A stretch of 64,000 nucleotides of DNA from Pachyseris speciosa (Eukaryota > Cnidaria > Anthozoa > Scleractinia > Pachyseridae). Shown here piece by piece: positions 35,879 through 49,000 of the stretch (within the stretch, counting starts at the first letter, position 1; each line of letters starts with the position of its first letter). Below the pieces are notes generated by a model. The model saw only the letters and a list, made by a program, of their open reading frames with translations. It was not told where the DNA came from and did not search any database. The position numbers and the translations under genes are program-made. The stretch is from NCBI GenBank assembly GCA_016490735.1, contig JAEMWC010000107.1, positions 907,001-971,000 on the forward strand. The letters run 5' to 3'.

Positions 35879-37751
35879 GGTCAACCGTCGTTCGCACTTC
35901 GGTGTATCCTCGGCGGATTAAGAAGGTTCAACTTCGTACGCGCACAGTCGTCTTCCTTGTCGGACCTTAATGTTGAGTGTGTTGCTCTTCTCGGTTAAAA
36001 TGAAACTAACAGCGCTCTTGAAAAGCATTTTGTTATAATTAACCCTTTCTCTCGACATATTGCCCTCCAAGCGTTAAAAACCTTTGTTTTTTGATATTGC
36101 CTATCGCGCTCCTTTTGTGATAAAATCAGGGGGTATTTCAAAATATTGTCTTTCCCCATTTCACGTATTACAATACCGCTGGAAAGAGATTACGCGCGAT
36201 ATAAACGTGCTCCAAATAATAGAAATTCTACAAAGCTTCCGAAACAGACTGGCTAGCTGTATATCAATCCTTTTTTGGTTCGAAACTGTGAACATATTCC
36301 GAAGTATAAAAAAGTGAAAATTATGCATATTACGTGACTTGCGTCGGTAAAACCGAAGGCTTTTTACACCTTTTGGGTGGAACAATAGCGCCTTAGGTAA
36401 CAAACGTTGAATGATTAGAAATTTCCTGCGAAATTAGGGTCATTGATGCCCGCATTGAAGTCATTAGACCATTAGCTTTTGCTCTGAAAATTTCCCGCTA
36501 AGACAAGTGAAAACCTTATGAAGGCGTCTCATTTCGGTTGAAATTACCATTTTGCCGAGATAGATCTACATTTTCTGGTGTTTTTTGGTCTTTCGTCTTA
36601 AAGTGTGAGTTTGTAAGGAATCAATATTTCGATTATCGCTTGAACTGAAGTTCGTAGTGGTTTGTAATGTATATATTCAGACACAAATTACGTTTACACA
36701 GTGTTAAATGAATAACAAAATAAACTGACATGAAATCGTCCGCACAAAATCCAATAATGCAATTCAGTAAGGCTTATTATTTAAGGCAAACATTTCAACA
36801 GTGTATTATTAGAGACCACAGCAAATTTCAACTATACAGCCAGAATTCACTAGATTAAGCTACACACTGTACTGATGTTGTCATATAACGTCCAGACGAC
36901 AGATATAACGTGTTTCCTTAAACAAAACTGACCAAAACCTTGCTTTACTATCTTTAAACAAGAAGTAAAATACTTCATAATGGTCGAAAGGCTCCAAGTT
37001 TTATTCAGCTACACTTCCAATTTAGATCTCCATTTAAATGACTTGTCCCGATAATCCTTAAATTCACCCATTCCTTAATTGTAATCGTCACGTAACTGCT
37101 ACAATACTTGTTCTTATCCAACAATATTGTCGTAATATATTCACTTGACACGGTAAATGATTACGCAACATTTCGATATTTTTTGGAAACACTGTTTCCT
37201 CGTTTTTATTTTATTTTGTTTTTGTTTCTTTTCTAATACTAGAAAGAAAAAACTATGTTTGCTGTGATGCCAAAAGTTGCCGGTTTTGCCCAGTTTTGAA
37301 ATGCTGTTTGTCTCAAAATACTCAGGATCACCAAATTTTCCCATCGTTAAAACATTTCTTAAATTTTTTGTCCGTAAAACGTTCGCGGGGGTACAAACAC
37401 TATTTGCGTCAATCGTCGTTCGATAATCAACTGAGAAATATTCAAATTATGCGCTAATATATTTGTGAAACTCTTGAAAAATTCAGACAGGAAATCGTCT
37501 GAAAATCAATCAAATGAACAAGTAAACTTGTGATTATTTTATTTAAAATCATCGGAAGATGATAAACATAAATGATAACATAACTTTACAGACTACTACT
37601 ACAGCTACTACTGTTACTACTGCTACTGCTAATAATGGTGATGATGATGATGGTGGTGATGATGATGATGATGATGACGATGGTGATGATGATGATGATG
37701 ATGGTTGTGGTGGTGGTGATGATGGTGACGGTGATGACTGTGGGGGTGATG

Positions 37752-37815
<64 letters not shown>

Positions 37816-40800
37816 ACCACGCTACAACTTTTATTTGGCGCGACCATGAATGTTTAATTGCCTTTCCTATTGGTTTCGAAAAGAATAGTAAAAGAGCTAC
37901 AACTGTCCAGTGTATATTGTTTCGCATACTTTTTTTGTTTTAGTTTTCCTGTTGTTTAATTTCTAAACTGCGTCAAGCGCACACGTGGTTGATGAATACT
38001 AAATATGTTAAAATAATTAACAACTTCCTTTAGGGCGTTATTCCGCCTGGCCTCAGACGTCATTACTTTACTCTTTTTGTCGTTGTGAAAGTTGTGACGT
38101 TACTGCCTTGTTCTGTCTTCCTGGCGGCAGCCATTTACGTTGCCATGGAAACCGGCTATTTAGTCAGCACACGGGAAGTGATGTAATTGGAATAGCTTGG
38201 TACCCTAGGGGAAATTTTTGCTTTGCTCGCCCTACAGTAGAATGCCTCTAGTCCGTTTATTCACGAATTGACGCACACCCCAGTATAACAAGCTATATTA
38301 TCCAGCTCAGTCATAGCTGGGCTGAGTGATATATAGGTCCAAGCCTCTGGACACTTTCTCGTGTCGGGGTCACACTGTAAGAAAACAATTTGTACATTCC
38401 TGAAACCTAACATCACTTTGCTCTAAATTGCCCATCGGCTTTCTGATGATGTTATCACTCTGTTGGACTTGGAGATTTATTACGCTAAACACTTTCCGCT
38501 GGGCGGTTTTCGTGTGTTGTGGTATTATAGCTTACTTTCATTTTTACCACCTTTCTTCGTTTTTTCGCAAACTGAAACGATCTCGAAGTCCGCACCTCGA
38601 CAAGAAGAAAACGAGAACAATATGAAGTGGATCAAACGAGCTTGGGGTCGGAATCATGGTATAGCTCTCCCAAGTTAAGAGGAACCCAAGTATCGTTTGT
38701 AAACAATAGGTTTTTCTGTTCAGACAATACTTAGGAGACTACAGAAATCCAGTACCCGGAATGTAGTTCGAACGTCACAACAACCATTTGAAAAGAGTAG
38801 TCTAAGGCTGGACTACACACATTGCACCATTCCTGAAATTATCGCCGGACTCTTATTTGGAGGTCGATAACGTTTGAGTGCATCTTATATGAAATGCGAT
38901 TAATGTGGAGATCAGGAGATGTTTGTTTTTTCTGATCGATCGACCTTGATAGACATTTCGCGTTTAATTGCGTTTTAACCAAGTTAGTTATCGTATTTTT
39001 ACCAGCCCTTTCTCCCAGGAATTGTACACTGAGACCATTAAATGGCCTGACTTGAAACCGTCCTTGGTGACCTGAAAAATAATGACTATGGGTGTTGAGC
39101 GCTGGTGGGAGAGGTCAGCCATGATGGACGTTATATTGAGGGAAGCGGGGATTACACTTGTCACTATCTAAGCTATAAACAGAGGTTAAAAAGCAAAATG
39201 ATATCAACAGTCTGGAGATGGATTAACGAGCGACTAATCAGACGAGAAAAGTCTGTCACTACGGCTTAAAGCATACAGTTTGCGGTAACCCATAACTACA
39301 TATTATATTGACCTACCTTCATTAAGAGCATACAGCCGAAATTAGACCGGCTTTATATTAACAGGATATTTAAAGCCACTGTGAAAGTACAAAAGGAAAT
39401 GAGAGATATTGTGTGAGCGGAGTAAGTGGTGAAAGTAGATTTTCAGAGCCGATATAGTAACACCACAAATGAGCTTTATTATGAATGATAAAACAAATAG
39501 GTTTTTAAAACATTCATTGAATCTCTCAGGTAGTTAAACTATGGCAAACTTCGGAGTGAACCTCCTTAGAAATATTGATCTTTTGATGAGCCGCTAGACA
39601 ACGCAGCTGAGGTTTATGCATTCCAAAGATGATCTTGCTCCGAAGGTGATTGCTTAAAAATTTACGACTAGAAACTGGAATTCCTTCCTTTGCAACATAG
39701 GACCTTAATAGTGTGCGCTGGAAGTAATCTTTTACCGATTGGATCAGCGAGAAAGATTGCATTTTGGTCGCAAACTCAAGATTTAATCGTATTCAGAAAT
39801 ATCTCGCCAAATATTGTCAGATGTATCTTTTCAATTTTACGAGAAGGAAACGGGATACTGCACCAAAATACTGGTTGGCTTGTTTAATCAGGCTCGATGA
39901 AGAATGTATTAAGTTTATGCTCTTTGTTGTAATGGGTCAGAAGCTGTGAACGTAACAAGTAGAAACCATAAACAAGCTCTAAAACTGAAAGGAAATCAGG
40001 ACGTATCACTGAAGCTCTCTGAAAATACCGTAACGATATAATATAGGAAATACTTGAAACACTTAGGCTGGGCCTGTTATTGGAAGAAACGTGATTGAGA
40101 TATTGTTTTTTGACTTAGCCTGATAGATAGTTTGGGCTCCACGGCTCCTCCGTCTTAAGGGTCTCTAGGAATCGGAATAAGCAGTTTTGTTTACCCCCCT
40201 CTAAGTAAGGAAAACACCTTGAATTGGTTATAAGTTACAAAAAAAGAAAACGCCTTCTTATTGCATTCTAGGAATGGATCTTGTGAAGAGAACGAGTATT
40301 GTAGGACATTTAACGTTTTGTCTCACCTTGACTTAAAAAGTTATCATGTAATATCTTATCTTAACTCTTTTCCATCCAACGTCACACATATGTGATGATA
40401 AATACTGCTTCCTTTTTATGGTTTATTTCTTGTTTAAAGTTTGTCAGAACGTTATAATAATTGTGTGAATAGGACCAACTGTGTTTTAGCAATCATTAAA
40501 GCTAAAAATAACGACTACAATACCAGAATTCCGCTGCATATCACCGATCGTTTAACAGCAAAGCCCAAAATGCTTGTTTTTTGGCCAGAGAATAACACCA
40601 AAATTTACACATTTTTGTGGCCAACTTTTTAATAAGAAAAACTGCCCAAATATCAAGATTCTACATTTACAGCAAACCTCAAGCTCTCTCCTTATTATCA
40701 GCTATGAAACGTTTCTCTCACATTTGGTGCCTGCCACGTTTCAGCCCGTTTCTGAGATCCAATCTTGTGTGTCTTAACTGGACTCGTTCACGGCCGAAAA

Positions 40801-41500
40801 GAATTCTGGGAACTGTAACCACGCCGCGAGCATAGAACTCTCCTTCAGTTCATTACATAGTTTTTCGCCACCTGGTGCTGAGCCACCCGGTGCTACCAGC
40901 AAAATGTTGCATCGATGAGTATTTTTAGCGGTCAGAACTAGCCCACATTGCCTCGTTAGCTCCCCGAATCCACTTGCAGAAAGACAAGAGAGACAGGTTC
41001 CATATCGAGCCACCATCATCACAACAGAGCGTGTTTGGCATCTCCATCAACATAAAACCGCCTCTCACCTCTGGTTTCTTTCAAAGGCTTGCCTTTACCC
41101 ACATTCTAGCTTAATGATGCCAGCATGGGGGCTTCTGCAGAGGAAAATGGCTCAGAAAAGCACTCTAAAACTGACAATTGCACCACAGTCAAGCGATTCC
41201 ACTGACTCGACAAACAACAGCCACTCGGGTGCATCACGTGACTCTAAAGCCTGGGTCCCCAGTATTTCAAGACAGCAGATATTTTCATAATAACTCCATA
41301 TATGAAGAAGTTAAGAGCCCCAGACCATTTATTGCCCAAAATCTGGTGAAATAAATAGCACCCACTTGGATCGAAAAGGGTTAAAGTGCTACTACGATCA
41401 GAAAATCACTTGTGTTTTTTCTTCAAATTTCGAAAGTGTGTTTGCTTAACAACCGACTCACGAAATTTCAAGCTTTAATTTGGAGAAATCAGTTTTTTAT
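35879..41500. other. Gene-poor intergenic region
   Basis: Upstream of FMO-A. Apart from the microsatellite at 37635-37815, only short A/T-rich open stretches were found, none with family motifs. An open stretch at 38428-38625 has a hydrophobic segment but no supporting context. Confidence 0.5.
37635..37815. repeat. Compound microsatellite (GAT)n-(AAT)n
   Basis: Runs of gatgat/gtggtgat units pass into a long aataat run, giving apparent low-complexity proteins in several frames that are not genes. Confidence 0.95.
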
Positions 41501-41639
41501 TTGACTGAAATATTTCTATTTAGTGATCCGCCATTACTAACTTCAAAATCTTGAGAGAACTGGATCGAGGACAAAATGACGTAAAAAGCTCACAAGAGTA
41601 AGAATGCAGTTTGTGTAAACCCAGCTGATTTAGTATGCA

Positions 41640-42910
41640 GCACGGGAATTTTGAGCTTTCAGACTCTCAAACTCGTCTCAACCAATCGATAAATTAGCAC
41701 CATCACATGAAAGAGACCTTTTAGATTGACCGTTTGACCAAGTTTGATGATTTTACATTCAAAATATACCAAGTTATGGACTTGAAAATATAGTTCTTGA
41801 AAATCCATGCAAACGTCTCTAATTATTTTGAATATCAAATTTTCAAGCAAGCGATCGTGGACAATAATCCTGCTGGTATACACTGGATCAAACTGGTGAT
41901 CTGATCGGCGTAATAAAATCAACAAAGAGTATAAAAGCAAGGGCCGATACAACGTACAATGGTTTTAAGTTTTGTGTATTATATTTCGGCTGGCCAAACC
42001 AGCTTTCTTCAGGTACAATGAGAATTTACATTGGAAGGGGTGTTTATGTAGTAATATACCGACCGGAAACACGTAAAACTAAAATGATTGACAATGCAAA
42101 ATAAAATACTAGAATAAAAAGTCTAAAAAATGATAAACTTAGTAACAAACTTTAACTAGTATGTTTCTTCGCGGATGTTAAGACCTTCTGGATCAATTGT
42201 TCTGCCTTTTGAAATTAAAAAAGCTTCCCTGGCCTTACGGATTGAGTCTCCGTTAGAAAATATTTTCTAATTGGGGGTTAATTGCATGCAGTCTTGTTGC
42301 ATGTCGTAAGCAGTGTGGTTAGGGGAGGAGAGGAAATGTTCCGTGACTATAGTAGGTTTAGATTTGGTGTTAGGGTTATCTATGGTACGGCGGTGTTGAT
42401 AAATTGGTCTTTTTAAAACGTCGTTTAGTCTCTCCTGTGTATTATAAATTACAGTGGTTGCATTGAATCATTTATACGAGGTTTTTAGTGTCATAGGTCA
42501 GGTTAGATTTCATATGGCGCGTTTCACCTGTAGAAGAGAAAGTACAGCTAGTGAGTCCATCTGAAATGTAGGGACAAGTGGTGCAATTTTTACCGCAACG
42601 GAAAGAACCGGAAGGGAGTTTAGGCGAACGTCTGATGGCTACAATTGGAAGTAACTGAGGTGAAAATTACTTCTTTTACCCATTTTTTCCAATATCAGCC
42701 AAATCGTAAAAACGTTTAAGAGTTTATATGGTTTTGGGGGACACAGCCCCCAAATAATTAGAAACGTTTGTATAGATTTTGAACTATGTTTTAAAGTCCA
42801 TAACGTGGTCTCTTTTGAATGTAAAATCTTCAAACTAGGTCAAATGACCAATCTCAATGGCATCATTCATGTGATGTTGTTAATTTATGAATTGGTTGAA
42901 ATTTAAAACT
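41640..42910. repeat. Inverted repeat split by a Penelope-like insert
   Basis: The segment 41690-41850 is the reverse complement of 42740-42895; a shared run includes aagtccataac and gaatgtaaaatc. A further inner hairpin matches 42640-42700 with 42945-43010 (ttggaagtaactgaggtgaa and its inverse). The Penelope-like fragment lies between the arms. Confidence 0.6.
41940..42640 (-). pseudogene. Penelope-like element, GIY-YIG endonuclease remnant
   Basis: Minus-strand translation in shifting frames gives the cysteine-rich linker and nuclease typical of Penelope-like retroelements: SGSFRCGKNCTTCPYISDG, then FSSTGETR, NLV*MIQCNHC, YTGETKRR, and a C-terminal REAFLISKGRTIDPEGLN. At least two in-frame stops and frame changes show it is dead. 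Only the nuclease end survives; the reverse transcriptase is absent. Just downstream (about 41970-42012, minus) lies a hammerhead-like core with a mutated CUGAUGA box (ctgaaga), as often found at the ends of these elements. Confidence 0.75.
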
Positions 42911-43746
42911 CGCCCCATTCCCCTGCGAAACTCCATTATTTTACGATTTGTCTGATATTCGTAAAACTGGGCAAACAAAGTAATTTTCACCTCAGTTACT
43001 TCCAAATAGTAGGTGCAAGACATAAGACCAGTTTTTCTGCCACGTGTATCAGAACAATTCCAAGAAGCCATTTCTTGAAGCATAACCTGGACAATTCTCT
43101 TGCTAATCCCTCATATATCTTGTTTCCGACCATGCTTGGTGAGACATTGTTCCAGTCCAGCAAGATAAACTGAAATTGTGTCTTCATTTTGACGAAATTC
43201 GCACATGGTGCCGTTGATGCACTTCAACTTCGCTTCCTTCGGCTAGTACATCTGCGTGAAAGCGTTACCAACTGATTTGAGCAATAATTGAAGATTTTTT
43301 ACGATGCCACTGCCATTTACAACCATTCAGAGCAAATAAACTCAGCACGTTTTTCAAAAGGATCCTAAAGCGAAGCTTCGTAATTCCACGTTCTTCTCGT
43401 ACAGTTACATTGAATTCATTCAACTTTGCCCAGAAACGTTGCAACACACCGAAAGGTTTTCGCGCTCTTTTTGATTAGCCATGTGATGGACAAATGTTTC
43501 CTTTTTTCAGTTTTTCTCTTTCTCTGGATTCCTTTCTTTCTTTTTTTGTTCAGATTCTAAATTGTGCGTTCTGGAGTTTTTAATAAAACAATTATTCTAC
43601 TCGGGCTTGCTGAATATGAAATGATCATCTCGGTTATCACTTCATATCCAGCGCGCCTTCATACAGTAATTGTTAATTTTGAAGATTTGGGAACACTCTT
43701 CCGCTTTTGTAGAGGGAGTCGAGAGCCACTTTAAATTATCGAAAAA

Positions 43747-44081
43747 TTAAGGTGGCTCTGAAACCTATGTACCGATTTTTTAAAAGTTTGCAGAAAAATA
43801 AATCCTCGTATGCTGATTGCAATTCATATCAATAAAAAAAATGGGGGTCATAAGAATCGTTTTCGAGTTCCAGGAACATAAAGCCCAAATTAAGTGTGTT
43901 TCTAAGAGGCTGTACTGTTGCTATAGTAACCTTATATGTCAAAATAATGACCACAACTTGTTGAGAAATAATTGGGAAATTTTTTGATACATGTTCAAGG
44001 AAACAAACGAAAAATTGTGGGAGTATCGACCCATCAAAGAGTTGGTGTTTAAAAATAACGAACCATTTTGAGCCACCTTAA
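43747..44081. mobile_element. MITE with TTAA ends, piggyBac-like
   Basis: 335 bp with inverted ends ttaaggtggctc / gagccaccttaa. TTAA at both borders is consistent with the TTAA target duplication of piggyBac elements. A related terminal word (gagagccactttaaatt) lies just outside at 43719-43735. Non-coding. Confidence 0.65.
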
Positions 44082-44905
44082 ATGAAAACAGCTTGAAAAA
44101 CCAAGTTTTAAACAGTCAACCCAACAGTCAGTGGCTGGACTTACAAGCTGGGAGCGTTACTATTAGAAAACTTGGACCTGAGCTGATTTGAAGAGTTTGT
44201 CATTTCAGACACAACTCCAAGTACTGTTTTCAGAGGGGAATATGTTTGAAATTAACAAAAGTTAATTGCTCAGTACCGACAGCAATAGCAATAACAATGA
44301 TGATGATGATAATGGCCTTTATTAAGAGCACTTTAATATGTTTAAAGCATAAAGCAAAGTGGTGATATTTAACATGAAAGTAAACCTCCCCCCCAAAAAA
44401 ACATTATTTAACAATGCGATTTAATGTAGAAACTGTTTAAAGTGCACACGAATCGAAATTTCAAAGCCAGGTTTTTTTCTACAATTTGAAAATTGGTGTT
44501 TTACGAAACATTTTGAGGGGAAAATAATTTACTAAAAGTACCAGGAACTTGTTTTAAAATGCGGCAAAAGCTGGGACTTTCTCACTAAAATTCTAGACAA
44601 AGACCTGGAGTCTGGTGAATAGTCATGACGTCACTTGTGTGTACTTAGTCGAGTGTTTTTTTTAGTTCCGTGGAATAAAAATGTCGGAGAACTACCAAGA
44701 TTCACTACCAAGGCCGCCAGCGGCAAAAAACGACTGAAAATGAAATATGGGGATTATAAGCTATCAAAAAACGTAAAAAAAAATGGTAGTTAATTTTCTA
44801 TTCATGTGCACTTAAGTGGAATCGAATGAAGTTTAAGCTTTTTTACCCTATATATTATTGCTATTGAATTGATATTAAAGTATATCAAGCTAGTATACCA
44901 TCATT

Positions 44906-45110
44906 TCCGAGGCAAATGTCCACTGGCAAATGTCATCGTGTGTTTTTGAGGTCTAAAAGCCAGCATGATAAAAGAAACGTCTGTGTGAATGTTTGCAAGT
45001 TCAACAGAGAGAAGAAAGCCTTTGAGATAGCCAAAGTAAATTCCAGATGTTTTCACTCGTTTCCGGCCGCCATGTTGGTGCCCCTCAGAGGGACACCATC
45101 ATGGTGTGTC
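44906..45110 (+). repeat. Dispersed repeat R2, copy 1
   Basis: Shares gaatgtttgcaagttcaac, gagaagaaagc and neighbouring sequence with 63800-63960, and ends in a gccgccatgttggtgcccc motif. Unit of unknown type. Confidence 0.6.
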
Positions 45111-46032
45111 CATACTTAACTGTATAATTTTGAGTGGTACATTTTGCCGAATAACTCAAGAACGCGGGATATCACACAGCCCTGAGACTTTGGCATGTTA
45201 TTTATTCATTACTCTTCTACAGTATCTCAATTTCTTGACTTTATCTATTGAATGGTTGATGATTTCATTTTTTTATTATTATTTGCGTGACGTGCACGTG
45301 GCTGAAAACCAATACTCCACAGTGTTACAATCTGTTTTCAAAGGTTTCCACTTCTGGATCTGTTTCCGGAAACCTCCGTTCTTTGTTATCGGCGTGGACT
45401 ATAGGAAAAGAATGATTGAGAAACTGAGATGTCCCCCCCTACCCCAAACCCCTTTAGGAGTCAGATTTTGTGATAGCTCACCGCTACCTCCATGGAATTA
45501 AGACGAACGCGAATGTGGACGAACAGGTCAAAACAGTAAGCAAGTGGAGAAAACAGGAACTGACATTGCTACGTTTTAAGCAACTCTTTACAGAGAAGAT
45601 TTCGTATGTATTTTGTACAATATTCAGAATTGTTTTTTGAAATTTATTTGTGTATGGTTTATATGTCATGCTTGTTGCAAAATCTGGTGAACTGAATGTT
45701 TAAACTAATGGTTAATAAAAAATTTAGCGACTAGTAGGAGTACCTAAATTACTCGCAAACAGTTATTGTTAAGTTCTCTTATAAACGATGATTATTACAA
45801 TAATACTGGTTTTATCTATTATTTTTAGTAGTTCAAACTTCAAACTTCCCTTAGAAAAATTATTTGTTTCAGTTGCGTTTTGTACGATTTCTTCTTGAGT
45901 AAAAATTAGAGTAATTATTCTTAGTATAAAATATTTTTTTTGCTAAATATTGAATCTCTCCATCTCGTGCGCAGACACTCTCTAGTTTGTCAAGAGCTTA
46001 AAATTGTCAGCCCGGGCGGCTGTGATAATGGC

Positions 46033-49000
46033 TTACTTTTCGCTTAAAAACCTTACGCAAATAGCAACCACCATAACAAACAAAACCAGAATCTTCAGGT
46101 AAACAGCACTGGTATTGCTTCCCTGGTCTGCTTTCCGCGGCAAGCTCCGGGTCTTCGTGGCGTAAATCACATTACCAGGCGCATCCTCAATGGCCTTCTT
46201 CGCTCCTGCCCAAACACCAGGTCCCATGAGGCGATACTGGGCCGGCGTACAAGGGCCAAAAAAGCACCTTAGGGCCAAGGCAGGGTCGCTGAATAATAGC
46301 CGCCACAAGTCTGGCTTGCAACCAGCCTCAATGGCTATTTCATCGCAATAGGGAACGTAGTCAACCTGTCAGGAAAAAAAGAGAAAGAGAAAGAAATATG
46401 TTTGCTTGAGGCGGATCCACGATATGCAAAGACGTCCGTACTATATAGTTCTTATTTCACGACTAAGCTCTCAGTTGAACACCTTGTGATCAAAAAAGTA
46501 AGTTTGCTACTAATCCCTATCCAGATTCTAATATTTCGTTTATGCACACAAATATCCGCAGCCTAAAACGTAATTGAAAAAATTTTCAAACTCCTTTATT
46601 AGATGAACTAGATTTTCATTTTAATGTAATAGGCGTAACAGAAACAAGAATAAACAGCTCGACTGAGAACTTAGATTTTAATCCTTCGATCTTGCATTAT
46701 AATTTTGAATACCTGCCAACGCCTCTTTCAGCTGGAGGTGTAGGCATGTATATTGATGAGCGATTTCAATATCAAACAACAGAGAGGTGTTCTAATGAAG
46801 CCTTCCAGGCACTTTTTATCGAATTACATCTTCCCAAAAGTACAAACATAATATGTGGAGTATTGTATAGGCGGCATAATTCCCCTGAGCGTTTTCAGGA
46901 ATATTTTGATTCGACAATGGAAAAGCTTAGCGCCACTGGAAAACAGATTATTCTTATGGGTGACTTTAATATAAATCTTCTCCATGTTCATACTAGTACT
47001 CACGCCCAAAATTTTATGCTATCTTTGCAAAGCCTGAACCTGACTCCGACAATTGACAAACCAACAAGAGTTCACAACAACTCTTACTCATTAATTGATA
47101 ACATCTTTATCAACAGTCTAGAATATAGTATCTGTAGTGGAAACATAGTCTCGGATCTAACAGACCACTTTTCTCAATTTTGTATACTAAACTTTTCTAC
47201 TAATCGAGATCTCTGTGATCAATCGAAATCTAAGCGGCTAACTCGTGACTTCTCAAACTACTCGGAAACAAAGTTCCTAAGTGAGCTATCTGAAATTGAC
47301 TTAATGGGTACAATTTGTAATAAGACAGACATAAACAAATCATTCTCTACATTTCACAATAAACTGAACAAGCTCCTCTATAAGCACGCCCCATTAAAGC
47401 CAATTTCAAAACGCAGTCTAAGAAAACAACAAAAACCCTGGATAACAAAAGGCATCAGAAGATCAATTAAGATCAAGAATTCACTCTATTATTCTGGTGA
47501 CAGTAAAACCTACAAAATTTATCGTAACAAAATACTGATGCTCACACGAATAAGTAAAAGGAATTTTTTCCACAACTATTTCGAAGATAACCTAAGTAAC
47601 ATTAAAAAGACTTGGGAAGGTATAAACAATCTTTTAGGTCGCAAACGTAAAGCTATCAAACATATCACCTCGCTTAAACGCCTGGGATCTGATCAAATCT
47701 CATACAACTCCTCAGACCTTCCTGACATTATGAATGAGTATTTTTCCTCAATTGGTCATAACCTAGCTTCCAAAATGCCAAACCCGCAGAAGGAATTTTT
47801 TGATTATCTTCCAAAATCACGTAATGCTGATTCTTTCTTTTTCAATCCAGTAACACAAACTGAAATTGAGTCCGAAATTATGAACACGCCATTAAACAAG
47901 GCTCATGGATTGTATTCTTTCCCCACTCGCGTCTTGCGATCAGCAAGACATATTCTTAGCCACCCGCTATCTGTTCTTATCAACAAGTCGGTTGAACATG
48001 GAATATATCCCACTAAATTAAAGCTTGCTAAAGTAATCCCAATCCATAAAGCCAATGACGAATCTGAGCCATCCAACTACAGACCCATATCACTACTTTC
48101 AGTCTTCAACCGAATCTTTGAAAAAATGATGTACATTCGCTTGAAATCATTTCTTGAAAAGTTCAGTATTCTCTGATTCACAGTATGGATTTCGTGAAAA
48201 GCGGTCCACTGAACATGCTATTTTGGAAATCACCAATCATATTCAAACTAATATGGATAGAAAGCTGTACACCTGAGGTATATTTATTGATTTACAAAAA
48301 GCTTTTGACACAGTCGACCACTCAATACTTTTAAAGAAACTTGAACATTATGGTATACGCGGGATTGTGAATGATTGGTTTACTTCCTACCTTACTAGTC
48401 GCAAGCAAATAACTGAATTTGGCCCCTCAAATATATCTAAAAAAGCGACAGTATTATCTGGAGTTCCCCAAGGATCAGTCCTAGGGCCTCTGCTCTTTCT
48501 TGTTTATATAAATGATATTTGTAACAGTTGTAACCGAATGAAGTTTTACCTATTCGCAGACGATACGAATCTTTTATATGCAGATAAAAAACTAAAATCC
48601 CTGGAATCTACGGTAAACAATGAGCTCTGTAAGCTTTACGACTGGCTAATAGCGAACAAATTATCTCTAAACATTAAAAAATCTAATAACGTTATTTTTC
48701 GACCAAGACAAAAAAATGTCAAATACGAAGTTAATTTAAAAATATTCAACCATCATACCAACTCTTACACATCTTTGGAACGTAAAAGTTATGTTAAATA
48801 TTTAGGCGTGCTTATTGATGAGAACCTCTCTTGGAAACATCATATTCTACTTATAGCCTCTAAAATAAGCACATCGATTGGCATTATTGCTAGGCTAAGA
48901 CATTTCGTACCACTTAATACTTTACAACATATATACAGATCGCTGATTCAACCCTATTTGTTATATGGTATAACAGCGTGGGGCCGAGCAGACAAAATCC

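Noticed and set aside
37559..37943. Open frames rich in Asp, Asn, Ile or His
   Set aside because: Products of a gat/aat microsatellite.
38428..38678. Two overlapping frames with a hydrophobic segment, perhaps a type II membrane protein start
   Set aside because: No family motif, no convincing donor, and both frames look equally good, which argues against either.
41970..42012. Hammerhead ribozyme on the minus strand
   Set aside because: Stem II is good (gctgg/ccagc) but the core reads CTGAAGA and no pairing stem I was found, so it is probably inactive.
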